Shown here one piece after another: positions 1 through 6,930 of a stretch of 12,905 bases of DNA. The stretch covers positions 1-12,905 of the forward strand of contig JAFSTL010000032.1 of the NCBI GenBank assembly GCA_017450545.1, written 5' to 3'. The notes below the pieces were generated by a model. That model saw only the letters and a list, made by a program, of their open reading frames with translations. It ran no database searches and was not told where the DNA came from. The DNA is from Alphaproteobacteria bacterium. GTDB taxonomy: Bacteria > Pseudomonadota > Alphaproteobacteria > RUG11792. Numbering within the stretch: the stretch's first letter is position 1; each line of letters begins with the position of its first letter. The position numbers and the translations under genes are program-made.

Positions 1-1
1 G

Positions 2-547
2 TGGGCAAAAACACAATTAGACGAACTTGACTGTTTTGACTTGAAACTGAGGGAGCGAGAATTCTGCTATACCAACAACTGCCAACAACACTGTGAATAC
101 CTCAAAAAGGCATTGATAACCAGTCTCGATGAGACAAACTTCTTAGAGACAATATTAAATACAATTGAGCCAGAATATGACGATGAGGAGGAACTTTGTG
201 AATATTGCAAGGAATATACAACGTTTCATAAGAAGCATGACCAGATTACATTACCAGAGTTATTAGTATTCAAGGTAGATAGTCCTAGCGAGCGAACAAA
301 ACCGGTTGAATGTTCTGAAAGCTTAACAATAAATATTGGCGATGGTTTCAATGTTTTATACAAGCTAATAGGCACAGTCGAGCAGCCATATAAGGGGCAT
401 TTTACCGCAAATATTCGTATTAATTCTGCAAATAATAGGTGGTTTAACATAAATGATTGGTCAAGCAGGATAGTAAAAAAAATCGATTTTAACGACCACA
501 GTCCAGTGACTTGCATAGCATTTTATGAGAAAGAATCAATAAGCTAA
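2..547 (+). CDS. C-terminal part of a ubiquitin-specific-protease-like (USP, peptidase C19) protein, 5' end outside window
   Basis: The frame is open from base 2 with no stop, so the gene starts left of the window; the TTG at 41 is only the first internal start-like codon. The visible 181 residues fit the C-terminal half of a USP catalytic domain. A CEYC pair (codons from 197 and 206) matches one half of the zinc-binding fingers motif. It is followed by K..ITLPELL, the usual strand before the catalytic end. GHFTA holds the candidate catalytic His (398-400). NRWFNINDW holds the third catalytic position, N-D, with Asp at 455-457. The end, CIAFYEKE, resembles the closing A-Y-L-L-F-Y strand of USPs. 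The nucleophilic Cys box would lie upstream and is not seen. USPs cleave ubiquitin from proteins, a substrate bacteria lack, so a host-directed effector role is inferred. Similarity is by motif order only; an inactive or divergent relative is possible. Confidence 0.72.
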   Translation, partial: WAKTQLDELDCFDLKLREREFCYTNNCQQHCEYLKKALITSLDETNFLETILNTIEPEYDDEEELCEYCKEYTTFHKKHDQITLPELLVFKVDSPSERTKPVECSESLTINIGDGFNVLYKLIGTVEQPYKGHFTANIRINSANNRWFNINDWSSRIVKKIDFNDHSPVTCIAFYEKESIS

Positions 548-553
548 GGCCCC

Positions 554-584
554 TGCACACATCCTATGTTGCAGGATGTGTGCA
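554..584 (+). terminator. Strong hairpin after the USP-like gene, no T-run
   Basis: A perfect 12-bp inverted repeat (TGCACACATCCT at 554-565, AGGATGTGTGCA at 573-584) with a 7-base loop starts 7 bases after the stop codon. The position suits a transcription terminator, but no run of T follows, so it may instead protect the 3' end or need a cofactor. Its right arm overlaps the -35 of the next promoter. Confidence 0.45.
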
Positions 585-598
585 AAGTATGCTAAAAT
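569..598 (+). promoter_or_regulatory. Promoter of the M16-rlpA-fba-ABC-F run
   Basis: TTGCAG (569-574), an 18-base spacer and TAAAAT (593-598), with an extended -10 TGC directly before it. Transcription would start near 605, giving a leader of about 26 bases that contains the GGAG ribosome site at 620-623. Confidence 0.55.
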
Positions 599-630
599 GA
601 CACCGCTGTATAAGAATTTGGAGCGCCGTC

Positions 631-1872
631 TTGGTAAGTATTGAGCAATTAAGCAACGGAATAACCGTTACGACTGATAGTATTGAGAATTTTGAAACAG
701 TATCAATAGGTTTGTTTGTTAACGTTGGTTCGGTAAATGAAAGCGAACAACAAACCGGTATCTCACATTTTTTAGAACATATGGCATTTAAAGGCACAGC
801 GACGCGAAGTGCTTTGCAGATATCGTCAGCTATTGAGTCTGTTGGGGGTTATATAAATGCGTATACGAGCAAGGAAGTGACGGCATTTCACGCGAAAGTT
901 TTGAAAGACGATGTGAAGCTAGCGGTTGATATTATAACTGACATAATACAAAATTCGACTTTTAATGCGGAGGAATTCACAAAAGAACAAGGCGTGATTA
1001 TTCAAGAAATACGACAGTTAAATGATGCACCGGACGATTATGTTTTTGATATGTTCCAAGCGAAGTGTTTTGAAGCAGAAAAACTTGGAACGCAAATACT
1101 CGGCAGTGAAGAAAATATTTTGTCATATAAACCATCCGACCTAGATATGTATTTAAAGACAAAATATTCAACCGATAAAATGATTTTGTCTGCTAGCGGG
1201 AAAATTTCACAAGAACAACTGGTCGGTTTGGCTAATAATTTTACAACAAAAATGACAAAATTTGACATAGAGACAGTAGCAAAACAAGTATACAGAGGAG
1301 GTTTTTCATTTAAACAAAAAGACTTGGAGCAGACGCACTTAATTTTTGGATTTGAGGGAGTTAGTCACACAGATGAGCGCAAGTATGATTTGACTATTCT
1401 TTCTGCAATACTTGGTGGCGGTATGTCCTCACGGTTATTTCAAGAAATCAGGGAGAAAAGAGGACTAGCTTATTCGGTGTTCTCATTTTGCACAAGCTAT
1501 AGAGACACAGGGACGTTTGGAGTATACGCCGCTTGCGAGGATAGTAAAGCTGAAGAGGTTGTTAAGTTGACGATAGCCGAATTAGAAAAAATACAAAATA
1601 GCATTACCAAAGAAGAGCTGAACAAAGCGAAAATGCAGCTTAGGGCATCTTTGATGATGGGGCTAGAAAGCTCTTCAACCAGGATGGAACGCATGGCAAA
1701 TCAGTATATACATCTTGGCAGAATTGTCGAGCCGTCGGAGGTTGTCGAAAAAATAGAAGCAATATCGGTTGAGTCGTTGAAGGAATTAGCAATGAAGATA
1801 TTTAATACAAAACCGACGTTAGCATTTATTGGAAAAGGAAAAGATGCGGAAAAGTTGCACGCATTTGCGTAA
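631..1872 (+). CDS. M16 family zinc peptidase (processing-peptidase-like)
   Basis: A 413-residue peptidase of the pitrilysin/MPP family. HFLEH at residues 46-50 is the inverted zinc motif HxxEH: His46 and His50 bind zinc and Glu49 is the catalytic base. Glu126 lies 76 residues after His50, where the third zinc ligand is expected. The second half carries LGGGMSSRLFQEIREKRGLAYSV-type sequence at 261-283, the conserved glycine-rich and R/Y substrate segment. Length matches single-subunit bacterial enzymes of this type. No signal peptide is evident, so it is probably cytoplasmic; its bacterial substrates are usually unknown. The start is TTG at 631, chosen because GGAG (620-623) sits 7 bases upstream and the sequence begins just before the conserved LSNGITV strand. 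It overlaps the next gene by 29 bases. Confidence 0.93.
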   Translation: MVSIEQLSNGITVTTDSIENFETVSIGLFVNVGSVNESEQQTGISHFLEHMAFKGTATRSALQISSAIESVGGYINAYTSKEVTAFHAKVLKDDVKLAVDIITDIIQNSTFNAEEFTKEQGVIIQEIRQLNDAPDDYVFDMFQAKCFEAEKLGTQILGSEENILSYKPSDLDMYLKTKYSTDKMILSASGKISQEQLVGLANNFTTKMTKFDIETVAKQVYRGGFSFKQKDLEQTHLIFGFEGVSHTDERKYDLTILSAILGGGMSSRLFQEIREKRGLAYSVFSFCTSYRDTGTFGVYAACEDSKAEEVVKLTIAELEKIQNSITKEELNKAKMQLRASLMMGLESSSTRMERMANQYIHLGRIVEPSEVVEKIEAISVESLKELAMKIFNTKPTLAFIGKGKDAEKLHAFA

Positions 1873-2509
1873 CAAACTGCTGTATATTAGCCTGATTTTT
1901 CTTGTTGGATGCGCCACACGGACGCCAGTGGGACCAGTTCATATGTCAAGTAAGACGTATTATTGCAGAGGCGCTTGGCATCATCCACAGAACTATTATG
2001 AATATGATGAAGTTGGGATTGCGTCTTGGTATGGAGATGATTTTCATGGCAAAGCAAAGGCTAGTGGAGAACAATTCAACAAATTGGCAATGACCGCAGC
2101 GCATAAAACATTGCCGATACCATCGGTTGTTAAAGTAACGAGTTATAAAACCGGGAAATCAGTTATAGTAGTCGTTGATGACAGAGGACCTTTTGTATAT
2201 AAAGGGCGAATAATTGACTTGTCTTATAGTGCAGCGAAGGCACTGGGTATACATCATATGAAGCCGTCGCCGGTTAGAGTACAGACATTGGTTGCGGATA
2301 GCTTAAAGTTGTCGCAATATATTGGTCGGCATTGCAAAAATAAGCGAGATGCAAAAGGGCGTTCTTGGGCAGAGGTATATTTTCAAGAAATACAAAGAGG
2401 AAGCGGAAATATGTACACTGAGCCGAAAATAAACTCATCACAAACCAAGTCGCAAAAGCGTGAGAAAAAGCGGTATAATGGACTAGGAAAGTATCTAAAC
2501 AAGATATAG
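1844..2509 (+). CDS. rlpA: RlpA-like septal/peptidoglycan lipoprotein (double-psi beta-barrel)
   Basis: The ATG at 1844 is chosen over the TTG at 1829 because AGGA (1836-1839) lies just upstream and it gives a clean lipoprotein signal: a basic n-region, the hydrophobic stretch LLYISLIFL, then lipobox L-V-G-Cys23. After lipidation it would be held in the outer membrane facing the periplasm. The barrel domain has all landmarks of RlpA: GIASWYG (58-64), FHGK (67-70), SGE (74-76), TAAHKTLP (84-91) and VDDRGPF (111-117), then GRIIDLS. In characterised relatives this domain cleaves peptidoglycan strands lacking stem peptides. There is no SPOR domain; the protein ends in a short basic tail (about 203-221), so septal targeting through SPOR is unlikely. 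Its first 29 bases overlap the M16 gene, suggesting translational coupling. Confidence 0.92.
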   Translation: MRKSCTHLRNKLLYISLIFLVGCATRTPVGPVHMSSKTYYCRGAWHHPQNYYEYDEVGIASWYGDDFHGKAKASGEQFNKLAMTAAHKTLPIPSVVKVTSYKTGKSVIVVVDDRGPFVYKGRIIDLSYSAAKALGIHHMKPSPVRVQTLVADSLKLSQYIGRHCKNKRDAKGRSWAEVYFQEIQRGSGNMYTEPKINSSQTKSQKREKKRYNGLGKYLNKI

Positions 2510-2510
2510 G

Positions 2511-3437
2511 ATGTTTGCACATAAAAATATAGTATCATCTGCCAATATTCTGCGAGATGCAGTGAAAAACAGAGTTGCGATAGGTGCATTTAATTTTACG
2601 AATATGGAAATTATACAGGCGATAGTCGCAGGTGCAAATGAGCTATATACTCCTGTTATTTTGCAAGCATCTTCGTCAGCGATTAAATACATGGGGTTCG
2701 GATATATCAGAGCTATGGTGTCTGTTGCAGCTGAACAGTCCGATGTACCCTTGGTTTTGCACTTGGATCACGGACACGATTTCGAGATTTGCAAACAAGC
2801 GATAGATAATGGATTTTCTTCAGTTATGATTGATGCAAGTTCGTTGGATTTTAAAGAAAATATCGCCATAACGAAAGAAGTTGTTGATTATGCAAGCAAA
2901 TACGGAGTTTCTGTTGAAGCTGAACTGGGAACATTAGCTGGAGTTGAAGACGAAGTTAGTGTTGCTGAAGGTAAAGCATTTTATACAGATCAAAATCAGG
3001 CACAGGAATTCATTGAAAAAACTGGTATTTCAAGTTTGGCTGTCGCGATTGGAACAAGTCACGGTGTAAATAAAGGGAAGACAGGTAATCCGAAATTGTC
3101 AATTGAAACGCTGAAGAAAATTAAAGAAAAAGTAGGCGATTTCCCGCTGGTATTACATGGTGCATCGTCGGTTTACGCAGATGCAGTCGAAAAATGTAAT
3201 ACGTATGGTGCAAATATACAAAATGCGTATGGAATAACGGATAGCGATATTAGAGAAGCAATACAAAATGGAATAGCAAAGGTAAATGTCGATACCGATA
3301 TACGTATTGCGTTTTTAGGCGCGGTTCGAGAGTATTTGGCGAACAATAAGTCGAGTATAGATATGCGGAAATACCTTGGCGCCGGGCGAGATATGGCAAA
3401 AGAGATGGTAAAAAGGCGCATAAAGACATTTTTATAA
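2511..3437 (+). CDS. fba: Class II fructose-bisphosphate aldolase
   Basis: A 308-residue zinc aldolase of the short class IIB type (FbaA/GatY-like). It interconverts fructose 1,6-bisphosphate with dihydroxyacetone phosphate and glyceraldehyde 3-phosphate in the cytoplasm. HLDHG at 84-88 gives the catalytic Asp86 and zinc ligand His87. EAELG (136-140) is the conserved acidic strand. TSHG (His184) and LHGASS (His216) provide the other zinc ligands. KVNVDTDIR (257-265) is the phosphate-binding end. The ATG follows the rlpA stop after one base, with little ribosome site of its own, so it is probably translated by coupling. A tagatose-bisphosphate aldolase of the same family cannot be excluded, but no sugar-acid or galactitol genes are nearby. 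Confidence 0.92.
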   Translation: MFAHKNIVSSANILRDAVKNRVAIGAFNFTNMEIIQAIVAGANELYTPVILQASSSAIKYMGFGYIRAMVSVAAEQSDVPLVLHLDHGHDFEICKQAIDNGFSSVMIDASSLDFKENIAITKEVVDYASKYGVSVEAELGTLAGVEDEVSVAEGKAFYTDQNQAQEFIEKTGISSLAVAIGTSHGVNKGKTGNPKLSIETLKKIKEKVGDFPLVLHGASSVYADAVEKCNTYGANIQNAYGITDSDIREAIQNGIAKVNVDTDIRIAFLGAVREYLANNKSSIDMRKYLGAGRDMAKEMVKRRIKTFL

Positions 3438-3440
3438 AAT

Positions 3441-5021
3441 ATGATTATCGTCAAAAATCTTGTCAAAAAATTCGGAGATCGCGTTATTATTCGCGATTTT
3501 TCGTATCATTTTCCGAAAAACATCAATATTGGCATCGTCGGTGCAAATGGTGCTGGCAAAACAACATTGATAAATATTTTGACAGGATTAGAGGAATATG
3601 ACGATGGAGAAGTCGTTGTTCCCAAGGATTGCGTTTTGGGATATTTGCCGCAAAGTCCAAACGAAAATCCGAAAAGTACGATTTTAGAGGAATGTATTTC
3701 CGGACATGCGACGCTTTGTGAATTACAGCAAAGATTGCACAATGCGCTTAACGAAGTTGCAACAAATTATTCAGATGAAGTTTACGCGCAATATGAAACA
3801 ATTGAGGCTGAGTTTTCGGATAAAGGCGGATATGCACTCGAAGCGGATGCGAAAGTTGTATTAACCGGGTTGGGATTTGAGGCATCGCAATTCGATAAGT
3901 CGCCATTGATACTTTCTGGTGGCTGGCGTATGAGGCTTGAATTGGCAAAATTGCTCATAAATGAACCGAATTTTCTGATATTAGACGAGCCGACGAACCA
4001 CCTCGATTTGCCAAGTCTAACGTGGTTGGAGGGATATCTTAGGTCGTTTCGTGGTACATTGCTGTTTGTTTCGCATGACCGAGAATTCTTGAACAATTTA
4101 TCTGACCAGATAATTCACATATCAAATGGTAATGTTAAGGTTTACAATGGCGATTTTGACGCATTTGTGGAGCAACGAGAGGCGAATGCTGAGTTTGCGA
4201 AAAAGCAAAAAGAAGCATTGAAGAAAAAGCAAGACCATTTGCAGGAATTCGTGGATAGATTTAGATACAAGGCATCTAAAGCAAAGCAGGCACAAAGTAA
4301 ACTAAAGATAATAGAGCGATTAAAGCAACTTGAAGAGCGCATAGATACAGAAGAATCAGATCAAAAACCGGTTTTCAAAATGGCAGTGAAAAAACAAAGC
4401 GCAAAAGTTGTTTTGGAATTAAAAGATGTAACTATTGGATATGATGCAGTGCCATTAAATAAACGTCTTGACCTACGCATAATTCGCGGTAATAAGATTG
4501 CAATAATCGGCTCGAATGGTATTGGCAAATCGACGTTGCTAAAAACGATTGTTAGTGAAATACCGCTTATTTCAGGCGAGATGCAAATTGGTAATAATGT
4601 GTCGATTGGATACTATGCACAAAGCCAGCTAGATATTCTAGACCCAAGGCTTGATGCACTCGAAAATGTCTTAAACTTAAACAAAGATATAAATCAACAA
4701 CAAGCGCGCGCTATTTTGGGGTGTCTGCTGATTTCGAAAGATGATGTCAAAAAACCTGTCAGTATTCTATCCGGAGGCGAAAAAAGCAAAGTTGCGATTG
4801 CGACACTTTTGGCTCAGAAAAGCAACTTTTTGGTGCTCGATGAGCCGACGAACCACCTCGATATGTCCAGCGCCGAAGCGCTCGCGAATGCCCTGAATGA
4901 ATATGACGGTACGGTGTTGTGCGTTAGTCATAACCGTTCATTTATCAATTCGTTTGCAACTCATATTTTTGCAATGGATAAGACGAAAAAAGCTGAATTA
5001 ATTGGGATTGACAATATTTAA
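3441..5021 (+). CDS. ABC-F family ATPase (YheS/Uup-like ribosome-associated protein)
   Basis: 526 residues with two ABC ATPase cassettes and no membrane segments, the hallmark of ABC-F proteins, which act on ribosomes rather than transport. Cassette 1: Walker A GANGAGKT (34-41), signature LSGGWRMRLELA (158-169), Walker B LILDEP (179-184), NHLD, and SHD (211-213). Cassette 2: Walker A GSNGIGKST (357-365), LSGGEKSK (443-450), LVLDEP (464-469), and SHN (496-498), where Asn replaces the usual Asp. Residues about 240-316 form the charged, helical interdomain linker (Lys/Gln/Glu-rich), the arm that enters the ribosome in studied members. The WRMRL signature resembles YheS and GCN20, but there is no long C-terminal extension. 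ATG lies 3 bases after the fba stop. It carries the next gene's promoter in its last codons. Confidence 0.93.
   Translation: MIIVKNLVKKFGDRVIIRDFSYHFPKNINIGIVGANGAGKTTLINILTGLEEYDDGEVVVPKDCVLGYLPQSPNENPKSTILEECISGHATLCELQQRLHNALNEVATNYSDEVYAQYETIEAEFSDKGGYALEADAKVVLTGLGFEASQFDKSPLILSGGWRMRLELAKLLINEPNFLILDEPTNHLDLPSLTWLEGYLRSFRGTLLFVSHDREFLNNLSDQIIHISNGNVKVYNGDFDAFVEQREANAEFAKKQKEALKKKQDHLQEFVDRFRYKASKAKQAQSKLKIIERLKQLEERIDTEESDQKPVFKMAVKKQSAKVVLELKDVTIGYDAVPLNKRLDLRIIRGNKIAIIGSNGIGKSTLLKTIVSEIPLISGEMQIGNNVSIGYYAQSQLDILDPRLDALENVLNLNKDINQQQARAILGCLLISKDDVKKPVSILSGGEKSKVAIATLLAQKSNFLVLDEPTNHLDMSSAEALANALNEYDGTVLCVSHNRSFINSFATHIFAMDKTKKAELIGIDNI
3987..4007 (+). repeat. 21-base repeat, copy 1 (Walker B/D-loop of ABC-F cassette 1)
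   Basis: This 21-base stretch, encoding E-P-T-N-H-L-D, is identical at base level to 4842-4862 in the second cassette, although flanking codons have diverged. The shared codons include C/G-ending ones (CCG, ACG, AAC, CAC, CTC), less usual in this AT-rich sequence. Confidence 0.8.
4842..4862 (+). repeat. 21-base repeat, copy 2 (ABC-F cassette 2)
   Basis: Exact copy of 3987-4007, in the same functional position of the second ATPase domain. Confidence 0.8.
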
Positions 5022-5037
5022 AAAGATGTGTTAATAT
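5008..5037 (+). promoter_or_regulatory. Near-consensus promoter for secreted protein A
   Basis: TTGACA (5008-5013), an 18-base spacer and TAATAT (5032-5037), with TGT just before the -10 (extended -10). It begins inside the last codons of the ABC-F gene. GTGTT (5028-5032) and AACAC (5039-5043) form an inverted repeat around the -10, with another GTGTT at 5046-5050; this could be an operator or chance. The leader would be only about 15 bases. Confidence 0.7.
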
Positions 5038-5058
5038 AAACACGGGTGTTCATATATT

Positions 5059-6930
5059 ATGAGATACAAGGTGTTTCGAATTAAAAAATGTGTTATAGCG
5101 ATATTTTTGGTTAGCTCTTGTTGTTTTGCTAGCCTGAAGGACTATGTTTTTAAGACGCAGGATGACGTAGAACATTTCGTGATGGAGTTAGGTTTTAAGT
5201 CGAAAGTCGTCTATAAATTGAACTCTGAAAATTGCGCGGATTGGATTAAGGCGGGCACCTACAAAAATTCGATATACAACGTGATTTCGACTGCGATAGC
5301 AGACTGTTATTACGAAAAAAATGAATTTGCGAACGATAAAGTGCAGGACGGTGTTGTTACGTTTGAGAATAAAGAGTACAAAGATTATAAAGCGGAACAT
5401 TGGAATGCAGTTGTATTGTATAATTTGGTTAATTTCATATGTTGCGAAATAAGCGCAGATGATATCGAGGCGCTAGATTTTGAAAAAGTTATGGATGATT
5501 TTTATAATGAATACATCAACAATGAAAGACTTATAAATATTTATGGCAAAGAATACGCTGAAAAAATACAAGATGCGTTTTGTGATATACAAGAATATGA
5601 TAAAAATCTAGGCATAATAGAGTTTATCATGACAGACGGAGCCAGTTTCGCCGGAACTTGCAGCCGCATTTGTGAAGAATTCGAGGAAAATGGACTTGCT
5701 AAAATAGAAATAATAAGTAGCAACTTAAATACTCCGTTCTCATATAGAAGCGACAACGCAACAATAACAAACTCGAATATCAATATATACATTGAGCATG
5801 GAAAGCTTGCAGAAGCAGTGGTATATGAAGACTTGAAGATGTGTGCAGCGGACTTTGACGAATATATGAATATAACGTATGTTGGAGAAGCGGAAGAGTA
5901 TCCGAATCCGAAAGTATATGAAGAATCTGCCCAAAGAATATTGGAAGATATACACAATGCAGAAAATTTGTTTGCAAATGCAACACAAGAAATACAACTG
6001 GTAAGCGGATTTATAGCAGGAAGTCAACAAGAAAAATTATTTGGGATAATCGATGTCGGGACGTATGCAGACAAGAATGGTGATTTACACTTAGCGTGGC
6101 TTGATATTGACAGATGTTATCTAGACAAGGCGTATTACAGCGAGACTTCTTATGCGGATTCGATGGTAATACTATTAGATGAAAGCATAAAAGATTTACA
6201 TATTGATATGAGATGTCTTAATGGATTAGACATAATAAATACAATAAACAATATTGACTATGTCTATACTTTTTATCTAAACACATCGCCGGCAGAAATA
6301 ATCATGCCTAAGGATTGCAGAGACTTAATAAATAACAGCGCATCTATAGCAACAATAAGCTTAAATAATACTAACTTCAAAGATGCTGAAAATATAGAAA
6401 GCATGATAAATTCAAATAACAGTCTACGAGATGTACGCATAAGTCTACTAAATACGAAGGATATCTCGAAAATAATAACCCAAAACCGGGGATTAGAATA
6501 TGTATTACTGGATTTTTATAACAATAAGACAAATATAACATACGCTGTAAATTCCATAATAACAGATTGTAACAAGCTGAAAGTTGTGCAATATATAGGA
6601 ACAGGTGCCTCAAGAAATGAGCCAGATACAATATTAAAAATACACAAAATGGAGTGGGGATGTTTCCCGCCAAAGTTGGAAAGTGAGATGTATCCTGGAT
6701 GTGGCGAAGATGATTTAACTGTAGATTTTTTTGATAGCGTAGCAGATTATGGAAAAGCTACTCCATACATACGCTTCAGCCGCGACAAATATAAAAGAAC
6801 AATAGAGATTTTCTCTGACCGGCCCGTTGACGAACATAACGAAGATGCGCCTGAAGAAAATAATGAAGAAGCCGAAAATGACGAGCAACAAGAGGAGAGC
6901 AATGAAGGCAATACTTCTCGGGACAACTGA
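5059..6930 (+). CDS. Secreted protein A: family shared with protein B, plus LRR-like region and acidic tail
   Basis: I do not recognise a named family. The 623 residues start with a signal sequence: basic MRYKVFRIKK, hydrophobic CVIAIFLVSS, then C21-C22-F-A24. Cleavage after Ala24 by signal peptidase I, or lipidation at Cys21 (V-S-S-C), both look possible. Residues about 57-191 match protein B almost without gaps: WIK..Y..SI..VI..AI..C (62-83), Y..E.WNAVVL.N (110-122) and KIQ.A..DI.EY (169-180). A second match is NPKVY (283-287) with GIID (329-332). A stretch absent from B (about 195-280) separates the two. Residues about 375-515 repeat a pattern of L..V.L.N...D followed by a helix, roughly every 23-28 residues, resembling degenerate leucine-rich repeats. 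The last 35 residues are mostly Glu, Asp and Asn. The second half is rich in ATA and AAT codons. An exported host-interaction role is inference only. Confidence 0.8.
   Translation: MRYKVFRIKKCVIAIFLVSSCCFASLKDYVFKTQDDVEHFVMELGFKSKVVYKLNSENCADWIKAGTYKNSIYNVISTAIADCYYEKNEFANDKVQDGVVTFENKEYKDYKAEHWNAVVLYNLVNFICCEISADDIEALDFEKVMDDFYNEYINNERLINIYGKEYAEKIQDAFCDIQEYDKNLGIIEFIMTDGASFAGTCSRICEEFEENGLAKIEIISSNLNTPFSYRSDNATITNSNINIYIEHGKLAEAVVYEDLKMCAADFDEYMNITYVGEAEEYPNPKVYEESAQRILEDIHNAENLFANATQEIQLVSGFIAGSQQEKLFGIIDVGTYADKNGDLHLAWLDIDRCYLDKAYYSETSYADSMVILLDESIKDLHIDMRCLNGLDIINTINNIDYVYTFYLNTSPAEIIMPKDCRDLINNSASIATISLNNTNFKDAENIESMINSNNSLRDVRISLLNTKDISKIITQNRGLEYVLLDFYNNKTNITYAVNSIITDCNKLKVVQYIGTGASRNEPDTILKIHKMEWGCFPPKLESEMYPGCGEDDLTVDFFDSVADYGKATPYIRFSRDKYKRTIEIFSDRPVDEHNEDAPEENNEEAENDEQQEESNEGNTSRDN

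Noticed and set aside
6827..6901. Longer start for the dus gene at 6827
   Set aside because: It would add 25 Lys/Met-rich residues written in the acidic tail codons of protein A. ATG 6902 has a ribosome site and fits the family N-terminus.
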